Assembly: GCA_963743275.1 (NCBI GenBank)
Contig: CAVUPB010000002.1
Location: 124,001 to 188,000, forward strand
Direction of reading: 5' to 3'
Length of the DNA: 64,000 nucleotides
DNA from: JALYLC01 sp963743275
GTDB taxonomy: Bacteria; Actinomycetota; Thermoleophilia; Gaiellales; JALYLC01
Under the pieces are notes generated by a model. It was not told the origin of the DNA, made no database searches, and saw only the letters and a list, made by a program, of their open reading frames with translations. Every line of letters starts with the position of its first letter. Within the stretch, counting starts at the first letter, position 1. Positions 43,259 to 51,526 of this stretch are shown here, piece after piece. Made by a program: the position numbers and the translations under genes.

Positions 43259-46200
43259 GTGAGAGACTATGCTCCGGCTGTGCGGGAGCGCACGCGAGCA
43301 CCGGGCCAGGGCGGGCGCGAGCGAGGTGGTGCAGCCGACCTCGCCGAGCGCGCCTCGAGCGCGCCGCCGTCGTCGCTGCAGGTCGCGATCGGCAACGCGG
43401 CGCTCGGCCGCATGCTCGGCGCGAGCCGCAGGACGACGGGCGAGGCGGCGCTTCCGGTCGGGCGCGGAACGCAGGCCGAGATCGAGGCCGAGCGCGGGCG
43501 CGGGGAGCCGCTGGCGGACGGCCCGCGCGTTGAGATGGAAGCGCTCGTCGACCGTGACCTCGGCGGCGCGCGCATCCACACGGGCGCGCGGCCGGATGCG
43601 CTGGCCGCACGCCTCGGGGCGCGGGCCTTCACGCAGGGCAGCGACGTCTTCCTGCGGTCGGGCGCCGGAGCGGAGACGCTGGCGCACGAGCTCCAGCACG
43701 TCGCCGAGGGCGCGCCGGGCGCCGGCGCGGTCGTCCGCGACGAGGATCCCGACGGCATCGACCGCGACGAGGCCGGCTGGGAGCTCGCGCAGTCCCTGTC
43801 GACGCCGCAGCACCAGGCGCAGGTGGTCGTCCACGCCGCCACGGGCGGAGGCGGCCCCGCGCCCACGATTCCCGACCCGAACGCGCCACCGCCCGCAGCG
43901 AAGCAGCCGCAGACGTTCGACATCAGCCTCGTCGTCGACAACATCCCGAAGGCCTTCTCCGGGCTGACGGCCGAGGCGGCGATCACGGAGCTCAACGGCC
44001 AGGTGCGGCGCCTGTCGGGCCTTGTCGACATCTACCGGGGCTGGCACCAGGAGCTGATCCAGAACCGCGAGGACCATCCGATCGTCGGCTTCTGGGCGGA
44101 CAAGCTCGGCGGGCATGGCGACCCGCCGGACATCGGGATATGGAGCCTCGTGGGGCGCGAGGAGCTCTCCCAGGCGCGCGCGATCATCGGCGCGGGCCCG
44201 GCCAAGCTCGACGCCGACTTCGAGACGAGCTTCGCGGAGCAGCAGGCGCGGGTGCAGGCGATCCGCGATCAGGGCGGCCCGAACCTCAACAACTTCGCGG
44301 GCGTGCGCGGCGTCGAGGATGCCAGGGAGAGCGCCCACGACGAGTTCATCGCCAGCCACGTCCGCACTGCGGCCGACTGCGTGCAGCGGGCCGCGAACAT
44401 CATCCAGATCCGCCGCGAGCGCGTCTTCTACTACAAGGAGGGCTCGATCAAGGGCGCCGAGCGCGGCATCGCCGGGACGAAGGTGGCGATCGACGTGCTC
44501 ATCACGACTGCGTCGGCAGGCGTAGGGGAGGTGGTCGAGGGCGGCATCGCCGTCAAGGCCGTGGCCACCGGGCTCACGCAGGGCAGCCTGACGATGTACA
44601 GCGAGGGCGCCACGCAGACCGGCGAGATGTTCTACGGCGATCGCGAGTGGGGCGACTTCGACGTCGCCGCGATCAAGCGGGCGGGGAAGCGCGCGGCCGT
44701 CAACGGGTTCATCGGCGCGCTCGCGGCAGGGAAGCTGACGAAGCTGATCGACGGAAAGGTCGCGCGCTACGTCGCGCCGGTGCTCGAGGACGCGGGGATC
44801 AACCTCGACAACGCGGGCCTCCAGTTCGTGGCGAAGGGCACCCGCGACTGGATCGTCGGCCAGATCATGAGCCCCGCCAACACCGTCGCGAATACCATGA
44901 TGGATGTCGCGATCGACGGCAAGCAGCCACCGAAGAGCTGGGGCGAGTTCTACGACCGCATCGCCGACGACTTCAAGCAGAGCGCCGAGATGGGCGGCGT
45001 CATGGTGGCGCTCGCGCACGGCGCCCAGGCGACGCACGGGACGACGGCACCCGCGGGCGAGGGTGCGCCACCGCCGAGGAAGGCGCCTCCGGCGCCCGAG
45101 CCCGAGTCGGCCCGCACAGGGCCCGAGCCTGCCCCGGGCGCGCTGCCGGAGCCTGTCCCGCCCCGGACGGGCGCGCCGAGGGGGGCCGCCGCGGTCGACG
45201 AGATCGTCGGCATCATGCCGTCCGAGACCGTGATGCAGCCCGCCGATCCGCGGGACGTCGCCGGGGCGCAGGTCATGTACGAGAACTCGATCGTCGGCGA
45301 GCCCGGCGGTCCGGTGCGCGAGGCCGCCATGTATCGCAACACGGCGACCGGCGAGGTCATCGTGATCCAGGGCGAGATCGACATCGTCCAGGTCGCGCCC
45401 GGCGAGGCACCCGCTCCCGGCGGCAAGGCGCAGCGCTGGAAGGAGATCCTCGACGCCCGGCCGGACATCGGCAGCTGGGAGCTCGTCGCGCACTCCCACC
45501 CGCCCGTCATCGACCCGATCACGGGCGCGGAGCTGCCCCACACGCGCCTCCCGAGCGGGGCCGCGGGCGACATTGGCACGCTGCTGGCCGAGGCGCAGGC
45601 GAGCGGGCAGGCGCGCAGCTCGCGCCTCGACTACCTCACCGAGGGCCGCGTCGAGCACACGATGTTCGGGGTCGACCCCGCATCGCAGCGACCGATCTGG
45701 ATCGAGTTCATCGACCCCGTGACCGGGATCCGCCAGCCGCGCACGTTTGCCTCGATCGAGGAGTACCACACGTTTCTGCTCGAGCGCGGGATCGACCCGG
45801 GCCCGATCCCGGACGCGGTCGCGACCGCCCTGCCTCCGCGCGCCGCGAAGGCGGGCGTCGCCCCCGACCTGCTCTCGGGCGAGGGCATCACGCGGCCACC
45901 GGACACGCTCGAGGAGCTCGCCCGCTCGAACGACGAGGTCGCGACCGCGCGCGGCACGCTCGCAGCGGGAACCGCGCGAGCCGAGCTGCTCGACCAGTCG
46001 GTCGTGGCGATCGCCGAGCGTGCGGTGGCCGAGTACCGCGCGGTGCGCGTCCAGGAGTGGGCGAGGCTGACGCACCGGCCCGCGTCGGAGATCCGCCTGA
46101 CCGGCGAATCGCTCATGGGCACCTGCGGCCAGGGCCGCGATCTCACCGCGGAGGCGATCGCGTCGCTCACGATCGGGTCGGCCGTGCCCGTCACGATCGA

Positions 46201-46750
46201 TCGCTACCAGGTCAACAACCTCGGCATCGACGAGCTCCACGGCTTCGCGGTGGTACGAGCGGGGGACGGAACCCCCTACCTCGTCGACGCCACCTACGCC
46301 CAGTTCCCGGGCGATCCCCTGACCGGCGAGGCGGCGCGCGCGGAGCAGGCAGCGAGCCCGGGGCGGGCGCGTGTGAGCAACGAGCTCCTGCGCAGTGGCC
46401 TCGTGGCGCTCGACGAGGTCACCGCGCGCAACTACCTGCTCAACGTGGGCGCGACCCCGGAGGTCGCGTCCGCCATGGCGCGCGAGCTGATGGCGGGAAA
46501 GCGGGCCGTCCTGCGCGAGGTCGTCCAGAACGGCAAGATCGAGCGCCGGGTGCCAGGCGAGGATGTCCCCGAAGACCTGCGCGAGGCCGACGAGGGCCTG
46601 GGCGAGCACGGGCTGATCACGCAAGTCGACGAGATGATCGTGCTCACGCCCGTCGGCACGCCGGAATACGAGCTGCTGCGCACCCTGCGCGAGCGGCTGG
46701 GGAGGATCTCGCTCGTCACCCGCCCGGTCAAGCCGCGCTCGATCCTCTGA
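43259..46750 (+). CDS. Large DUF4157-domain protein with C-terminal papain/transglutaminase-like domain (putative polymorphic toxin/effector)
   Basis: This is a 1163-residue multidomain protein. A disordered start is followed by a DUF4157 (eCIS-core) domain at about 81-151, with ARIHTGARPDALAARLGARA and the metalloprotease-like LAHELQH (HExxH, 143-147). Next come a helical middle with an Ala/Gly-rich, membrane-prone part (about 403-440 and 476-500) and a Pro-rich linker (about 600-642). A domain at about 650-845 has ELVAHSHPP (His745, His747), LPSG and Asp771, loosely recalling JAMM/MPN sites. The last domain (about 900-1060) has GTCGQGRDLT (Cys956), ELHGFAVV (His994) and YLVDATYAQF (Asp1010), the Cys-His-Asp order of papain/transglutaminase-fold toxin domains. 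DUF4157 proteins are often cargo or partners of contractile injection systems, but none is encoded here. No signal peptide. The GTG start is approximate. Confidence 0.8.
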   Translation: MRDYAPAVRERTRAPGQGGRERGGAADLAERASSAPPSSLQVAIGNAALGRMLGASRRTTGEAALPVGRGTQAEIEAERGRGEPLADGPRVEMEALVDRDLGGARIHTGARPDALAARLGARAFTQGSDVFLRSGAGAETLAHELQHVAEGAPGAGAVVRDEDPDGIDRDEAGWELAQSLSTPQHQAQVVVHAATGGGGPAPTIPDPNAPPPAAKQPQTFDISLVVDNIPKAFSGLTAEAAITELNGQVRRLSGLVDIYRGWHQELIQNREDHPIVGFWADKLGGHGDPPDIGIWSLVGREELSQARAIIGAGPAKLDADFETSFAEQQARVQAIRDQGGPNLNNFAGVRGVEDARESAHDEFIASHVRTAADCVQRAANIIQIRRERVFYYKEGSIKGAERGIAGTKVAIDVLITTASAGVGEVVEGGIAVKAVATGLTQGSLTMYSEGATQTGEMFYGDREWGDFDVAAIKRAGKRAAVNGFIGALAAGKLTKLIDGKVARYVAPVLEDAGINLDNAGLQFVAKGTRDWIVGQIMSPANTVANTMMDVAIDGKQPPKSWGEFYDRIADDFKQSAEMGGVMVALAHGAQATHGTTAPAGEGAPPPRKAPPAPEPESARTGPEPAPGALPEPVPPRTGAPRGAAAVDEIVGIMPSETVMQPADPRDVAGAQVMYENSIVGEPGGPVREAAMYRNTATGEVIVIQGEIDIVQVAPGEAPAPGGKAQRWKEILDARPDIGSWELVAHSHPPVIDPITGAELPHTRLPSGAAGDIGTLLAEAQASGQARSSRLDYLTEGRVEHTMFGVDPASQRPIWIEFIDPVTGIRQPRTFASIEEYHTFLLERGIDPGPIPDAVATALPPRAAKAGVAPDLLSGEGITRPPDTLEELARSNDEVATARGTLAAGTARAELLDQSVVAIAERAVAEYRAVRVQEWARLTHRPASEIRLTGESLMGTCGQGRDLTAEAIASLTIGSAVPVTIDRYQVNNLGIDELHGFAVVRAGDGTPYLVDATYAQFPGDPLTGEAARAEQAASPGRARVSNELLRSGLVALDEVTARNYLLNVGATPEVASAMARELMAGKRAVLREVVQNGKIERRVPGEDVPEDLREADEGLGEHGLITQVDEMIVLTPVGTPEYELLRTLRERLGRISLVTRPVKPRSIL

Positions 46751-46791
46751 GCGCTCGACCCAAGCGGCTCACGCGCCGGACTCGATCGGAT

Positions 46792-46815
46792 CGGTTGTGG
46801 TCCGGGAGGTCGCGG
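46792..46815 (+). repeat. 24-bp partial copy of the tRNA-His-derived repeat (copy 3)
   Basis: The first 24 bases of the 47-bp repeat recur exactly here. After one mismatch (46816), TTCGAA continues, and then the sequence diverges to CCGGAGCCGCCA, which resembles the 3' end of a different tRNA including CCA. It lies between the DUF4157 gene and the HNH gene and could be the outer att remnant of an older insertion, 4.3 kb from copy 2. Confidence 0.6.
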
Positions 46816-46843
46816 CTTCGAAATCCGGAGCCGCCATAACCGG

Positions 46844-47965
46844 TCAAGAGGGTGGTGCGTGTGGCTGGTTGGTGGCGATCGCGCGTCCGGCTTCCTCGGT
46901 GAAGGCGGGGCGCTCGGCGTTGCCGTGCGCGCGGATGTGGTGGTCGTGCAGCAGTTTGTGGTGGCGGGGGCAGAGCAGGATGAGGTTGTCGAGCTCGGTC
47001 CTTCCGCCGTGCTCGACCGGGATGACGTGGTGGGCTTCGAGTTCGCGGGTGGCGGTGCAGCCGGGGTACTGGCAGTGGGATGAGCGCTTGTGGAGTGCGC
47101 GCTGTTGCGCGTAGGAGGCGCAGCGTCCGACGCGTGTGTGCAGGAGGTCGCGGCCGTTTGGCTTGATCGCGAGACGGCGCGCGTCGCAGGCGAGCCGCTC
47201 GGCTGTCTCGGGGCTGAGTGGGCCGGCGCCCTCGAGCAGCGGCGGCCCATCCTCGCTGATGTGCACGATCAGGGTCGTGGGGCTGCGCTTCACAACGCCG
47301 TCGCCGCCGCTCTGGCGGGCGAGTGTGACGAGCGCGTCGGCGGCGGATTGTTGCCAGTCGAGGATCGTCCCGGCCTGCTTGTCGGCGGCGCGTTGGGTCT
47401 TGGCGATGCTCCAGATGGCCTGCTCGAAGGCGGCGCCCTGCTCGAGTGGCAGGCGCCCGTTGAAGGCGAGCTCGCGCCGCCCACGCGTCCAGGTCATGCT
47501 CAGCGCGCGCCGCTCGTAGAGCTCCTGATCGTCGGTCACTGTCGGCGGGGCGAGTGTGCGCGCGGCGAGCGCGATCTCGCTGGGCGGCTTGCCGACCGCG
47601 AGACGCGCCAGCTTGGCGTCGCTGGCCGGGGTTGCGTACTGGGCGGCGGCTGCGACCTGGTCGAGCGTCAGTGCGCCGGTGGAGAGGGCGTGGTCGAGTG
47701 CGGGCAGGCTGCGCAGCGCGCTGCTCGTGCGTGTGATGCGCGCGGCGCTGCGGTAGTCGCTGCTTGCGATCTGCGCGAGCCACTGCGCGCTCGAGCAGCA
47801 GCCTGCGGCCTGCCAGTCGCCGTCGTCGTCGGCCTCGCGCACGATCTCCGTGACGCGCTGCTTGATCCGCGCTTCCTGCGCGCAGAGCGAGCGCAGCTCG
47901 CGCCGGCGCGCCTCGCGGCGCCGCTCCCGCACCTGGTCGACCGTCCCATCCAGCGTGGCGAACAT
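46844..47965 (-). CDS. DUF222 domain-containing HNH endonuclease-like protein
   Basis: This 373-residue protein has the DUF222 helical region (about residues 20-250, with STGALTLDQVAAAAQYATPA) followed by an HNH motif: CQYPGCTATRELEAHHVIP, then GGRTELDNLILLCPRHH, with the metal-binding HH, Asn and His and two zinc-type CxxC-like pairs. This architecture (13E12-repeat family) is abundant in actinobacteria and is often tied to mobile DNA; a nuclease role is likely but rarely tested. ATG 47965-47963 was chosen; a longer frame would add about 27 residues. Its 3' end faces att-like copy 3. Confidence 0.85.
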   Translation of the reverse strand: MFATLDGTVDQVRERRREARRRELRSLCAQEARIKQRVTEIVREADDDGDWQAAGCCSSAQWLAQIASSDYRSAARITRTSSALRSLPALDHALSTGALTLDQVAAAAQYATPASDAKLARLAVGKPPSEIALAARTLAPPTVTDDQELYERRALSMTWTRGRRELAFNGRLPLEQGAAFEQAIWSIAKTQRAADKQAGTILDWQQSAADALVTLARQSGGDGVVKRSPTTLIVHISEDGPPLLEGAGPLSPETAERLACDARRLAIKPNGRDLLHTRVGRCASYAQQRALHKRSSHCQYPGCTATRELEAHHVIPVEHGGRTELDNLILLCPRHHKLLHDHHIRAHGNAERPAFTEEAGRAIATNQPHAPPS

Positions 47966-48132
47966 ACGTTCGTATCGTACCAGCCGGCCAGCCGCCAAAG
48001 TGTGCCGACTTTGTGCCGAAATGCAGCGACTTCTAAGCGACAACAACTCCGCGATCTACGGGCCGGCAGGCACGCTATGTCCCGCGCGCCGCCATTTGCC
48101 CGACGCGCGGGATGGCCGCGGCTCGAGTCCGT

Positions 48133-48582
48133 TCAAGCCTGAGTCAGGCAGGTCGCCTCGGCCTCGCGTTCGCCGGCGGTGCTCTTCGCCGCGTCGGTCA
48201 TGTACTCCACGAATGTGAGGCCGGCCGCAACGCGACGGGCGATACAGGGAATCTTGGCCGGGAATTCGTACGTTCTGTAGACGTAGCGGTACATCGCCTG
48301 CTCGGACTTCGGGCCGACACATCTGTCGTAGACGGTGCCGACCGTCGTCAGGCGCGCGTTTCTCGGCACCGGCGACTTGTACATCAGGATCTCGGCATTG
48401 CCGATGCGATTTGCGCAACTGCGCTCGGCGGCTGTCATCGGCAGGTGCAACCTGGCGGCTGCGACCTCGCGGTACACGGCCCCTGTCAGCCGGCAGGCGC
48501 GGAAGATGCCCTCGCAGGCTCGATGCCACGTCGCGCGACTGCTACGACCGGCACGTGCCGTGTTCGTCCATGCGCTCACCAA
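48133..48582 (-). CDS. Small hypothetical protein
   Basis: This is an open frame of 149 residues with fairly normal GC-rich third positions, including CANRIGNAEILMYKSPVP and MYRYVYRTYEFPAKIPC. Six cysteines are spread over the protein. No signal peptide or known domain. The local DNA is less GC-rich than the surroundings, which suits accessory DNA. The start (GTG 48582) is doubtful because it would lie only a few bases from the divergent start of the next gene; ATG 48437 is an alternative. It may also be a fragment. Confidence 0.4.
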   Translation of the reverse strand: MVSAWTNTARAGRSSRATWHRACEGIFRACRLTGAVYREVAAARLHLPMTAAERSCANRIGNAEILMYKSPVPRNARLTTVGTVYDRCVGPKSEQAMYRYVYRTYEFPAKIPCIARRVAAGLTFVEYMTDAAKSTAGEREAEATCLTQA

Positions 48583-48590
48583 GTGCGTGC

Positions 48591-49508
48591 GTGACGGTGC
48601 GCTCGGATAGGCTCGCCCGACCCGACCGCCGGCGACGACGAATTGACCGCCTCGCCCATGCCCAGCGCTACTTCGACGGGTGGAACGCCCACGACGCCGA
48701 GGCGATCGCGGCGACCTTCGCGCCGGGAGGCACGTACACGGACCCGCTCGTCCAGGGTCTCGACCCCGGCGCCACGGGCGCGTACGCGGTGGGCCTCGCC
48801 GCCGCCTTCCCCGATCTCCGCTTCGAGATCGTCACTGCAGCGCTGACGGACGACGAAGCCGTCGCCGCGCAGTGGGTCATGCGAGGCACCAACAGCGGGT
48901 CGTTCAACGGCCTGCCGCCCACCGGCCGCGAGATCGCGCTCCCCGGCGCCGACTTCATCACGTTCGCCGACGACGGTACCGGCATCGCCACGGTCACGGG
49001 CTATTTCGACGGAGGTCGCGTCCCGCGCGACCTCGGCCTCGACGTCATCGTCCAGCCGTCCACGATCGGGCCGTGGACGTTCGGCGTCTCGTCCCGCGCG
49101 ACGGCTGGTCGCGATGCCCCCGCGGGTGCGCTCAGCGTGACCTTCCTCGAGGCGCGCAGCGACGAGGAGGTCGAGGAGGTGCGCAGGCGCTCGCGCGACA
49201 TCGTGCACGAGCTGCTGGGGGCGCCCGGATTCCTCTCGTTCGTCGGCGTGACCGTCGGGCGGCGGATGTACACCATGAGCGCCTGGGAGACCCCCGAGGC
49301 AGCGCGCGGCATCCGCATGAACCCGGCCCATCGCGAGGCCGTCGCTCAGATGTTCGGGCCGCGGCTCGCCTCCGGCGGGCAGACCGGGATCTGGGCGCCG
49401 TGGCATCTCAACGAGCCCATGGTGCGGTGCACGGCGTGCGAGAAGACGGTTCATGCCGCCGACGTCTGCGCGTGCGGCGCGGCGCTGCCCGCCCCGCCGG
49501 CCTTCTGA
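48591..49508 (+). CDS. SnoaL-like / monooxygenase-like protein with C-terminal zinc-ribbon motif
   Basis: This protein of about 305 residues has three parts. Residues 20-150 are a SnoaL/NTF2-like fold with YFDGWNAHDAEAIAATFAPG and a conserved GLPPTGREIALPGADFITF. Residues 170-265 resemble an antibiotic-biosynthesis-monooxygenase (dimeric alpha-beta barrel) domain, with SFVGVTVGRRMYTMSAWETP. The last 25 residues hold CTAC and CACGA, a short zinc-ribbon. SnoaL-like proteins bind or isomerise small hydrophobic compounds. The start is uncertain: GTG 48591 or 48597 are the only ordinary codons before the domain. Possibly upstream of the lipid operon but separated by 158 bases. Confidence 0.7.
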   Translation: MTVRSDRLARPDRRRRRIDRLAHAQRYFDGWNAHDAEAIAATFAPGGTYTDPLVQGLDPGATGAYAVGLAAAFPDLRFEIVTAALTDDEAVAAQWVMRGTNSGSFNGLPPTGREIALPGADFITFADDGTGIATVTGYFDGGRVPRDLGLDVIVQPSTIGPWTFGVSSRATAGRDAPAGALSVTFLEARSDEEVEEVRRRSRDIVHELLGAPGFLSFVGVTVGRRMYTMSAWETPEAARGIRMNPAHREAVAQMFGPRLASGGQTGIWAPWHLNEPMVRCTACEKTVHAADVCACGAALPAPPAF

Positions 49509-49666
49509 GCGGCGGCGGGAACGGGCGGCGCGCCGCCGGCTCGTCAGGGGTCATGCCCGACGGCGCCGCGCGCGGAGTGGTCGGGAAACCCGTGGCCGGC
49601 GTCCGTGGCGGCACCGATGTGCCGGCGATGCGGCGGGTGCGATGCTCCGTCATCGGGAGGTGCGCG

Positions 49667-51526
49667 ATGCGCGACGAGGTCACGTTCGAAACCCGCGGGG
49701 CTCATGCCTTGCCGGCAGGGGGGCCGCTGCTCGTAGCCATCGTCGGCATCGACGGCTGCGGCAAGAGCGCCACGTTCCACAGGGCGCTCGAGTTGCTCGC
49801 ACCGCAGCTCCCGGTCGCGGGGGTCGGCGACGAAGTCTGGAGTGGCGATCCCACGGTGCCTCTGCACGTACGCAACGACGTCCCGCACGCACGCATTGCC
49901 CGATTCGTCGGTGCGCGCGCGAAGGGGACATGGCGGGCCGGGATGTATCGCCGGCTCAAGCTGGTGGAGCTCGCCGAGCGAGCACGCACCTGCGAGCACC
50001 TGGCGCGTGCGGAGCGCCCATCGGTACTGCTGACCGACGGCAGCCCGCTCGTCAACACGGCTGCGTGGTCCGCGGCCCGCTACTACCGCGACGAGCTTGC
50101 GGGGGACTCGTCGGCCCTTCGCGACGTCATCGACTACCTCGGCCGGGCGAAGCCGATCCCCGCGCGCGAGATCCCTTCGTACCTGCGCCGCGCCTGGCCG
50201 CTCGTCGTCCTCAACCGGCTCAGCGGTGTCCGCTTCGCGCCTCCGGACCTCGTCGTGCTGCTCGAGATCGACCCGGCGGCGGCCCTGGCGCGGATCCGCG
50301 CCCGCGGGCGCCCCCTGCAGGCGCATGAGACGGAGCCGTTCCTGGCCGAGCTCGCACGCGCCTACGACCGCGTCTGTCGGCTGCTGCGAGACGAACGCGG
50401 GGTCGAGGTGTTGCGGATCCCGGTCGGCGAGGTCGCGCTCGAGGAGGTGGCCGCGCGGGTGGACGCCGCCTGCCGGGAAGCCATCGAGGCGCGGCGCGCG
50501 GCGGCACCGTCTGATCGCATCCCGCCGACCTCCATCGAGGTCGTGGCCACGACGATCTCCGGCTCGCTGGCCGACCAGCGCAAGCTGCCGCGCATCGCGC
50601 CCGCGTTCGCCGCGCAAAGCACGCGCGACGTGCACGTCTACCCCGTCGGTAGCCACGCCGAAGCGCGGGACGTCGCACACCGCATCGTCGCCGCAGGTGG
50701 CCGCATACTCGTCTCGGCCGGGGGCGCCGGGACCTGCAACGCCGTGATCGAGGGCACCCACGTCGCGGGATCGGTACCCGCCGACGTGCGGCTGGGATTC
50801 TTGCGCAAGGGCTCCGCGGATCTGATCGGCAAGGCGCTCGGCGTCCCGGACGACCTCGACGGGGCCGTGTCCGCGATCGTCGACGGCATCGAGCATGGAC
50901 GCTGCGTCGAGGCGAGCGTGCTCGCCTGCGAAGCGGACGACGTGCAGGGGCAGTCGCAGCTTCGCCATCTCGTCGGCTTCGGCGGCGTCGGCGTGTTCGG
51001 CGATGTGCCGCGCTTCACCGAGACGCGCGTCGTGAAGTACTACAAGGGTGTCCTCGGGCAGCTGTTCGGCGATCTCGGGCCGTTCTACACCGGGCTCACG
51101 CTCGCCACGCTGCGATGGATCTGGCGAGATGCGCTTGGCCGCGTGCCCGACGTCGAGATCGTGCTCGACGGCGAGCCGCTGCCGGGTCGGCGCTGGGCGA
51201 CGATCGTCTGGGTGAACGGCGACCTCGGTCGCGACTTCCAGCTCGGCCGCGGGCTGCCTCTGGGCGCCGACGGCTTCCGGGTGATCGCGTTCCAGGACCG
51301 CGGCGTACGCGAAGGCGTGCGGCAGATCCTGGCCTGCCGCGACGCCTCGGTGCTCGACGATCCTGAGCGGTTCGCCGCGACCGTCCGCACCGTGCGCTCG
51401 CTCGAGGTCAGGCCCGCCGGCGATGCGGTGATGATGGTGAACCTCGACGGCCTTCGGATGCCGTCGCGAGGCACGATCCGCGTCTACGTGTCTGGGCGTA
51501 TCCGCCTGATCGGCAGCGCGATGTGA
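49667..51526 (+). CDS. Fusion of thymidylate-kinase-like P-loop kinase and divergent diacylglycerol-kinase-like domain
   Basis: This 619-residue protein has an N-terminal half (about 20-290) that is a thymidylate-kinase-like P-loop domain, with Walker A IVGIDGCGKSATF (loop 27-34) and LVVLLEIDPAAALARIRARG as in nucleoside monophosphate kinases. The C-terminal half (about 305-600) resembles diacylglycerol/sphingosine-type lipid kinases: AHRIVAAGGRILVSAGGAGTCNAVIEG, then LGFLRKGSADLIGKALGVP in place of the GTGNDFA segment. The catalytic GGDGT is GGAGT, so the key Asp is missing. ATG 49667 is decided by GGGAGG six bases upstream. GTGA overlap with the acyl-ligase fusion, so both act in one pathway, probably lipid phosphate or glycerolipid metabolism. 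Confidence 0.75.
   Translation: MRDEVTFETRGAHALPAGGPLLVAIVGIDGCGKSATFHRALELLAPQLPVAGVGDEVWSGDPTVPLHVRNDVPHARIARFVGARAKGTWRAGMYRRLKLVELAERARTCEHLARAERPSVLLTDGSPLVNTAAWSAARYYRDELAGDSSALRDVIDYLGRAKPIPAREIPSYLRRAWPLVVLNRLSGVRFAPPDLVVLLEIDPAAALARIRARGRPLQAHETEPFLAELARAYDRVCRLLRDERGVEVLRIPVGEVALEEVAARVDAACREAIEARRAAAPSDRIPPTSIEVVATTISGSLADQRKLPRIAPAFAAQSTRDVHVYPVGSHAEARDVAHRIVAAGGRILVSAGGAGTCNAVIEGTHVAGSVPADVRLGFLRKGSADLIGKALGVPDDLDGAVSAIVDGIEHGRCVEASVLACEADDVQGQSQLRHLVGFGGVGVFGDVPRFTETRVVKYYKGVLGQLFGDLGPFYTGLTLATLRWIWRDALGRVPDVEIVLDGEPLPGRRWATIVWVNGDLGRDFQLGRGLPLGADGFRVIAFQDRGVREGVRQILACRDASVLDDPERFAATVRTVRSLEVRPAGDAVMMVNLDGLRMPSRGTIRVYVSGRIRLIGSAM

Noticed and set aside
43259..46750. DUF4157 protein as part of a local contractile injection system
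   Set aside because: No sheath, tube, baseplate or AAA+ loader genes lie within the window, so only the effector-like protein can be supported here.
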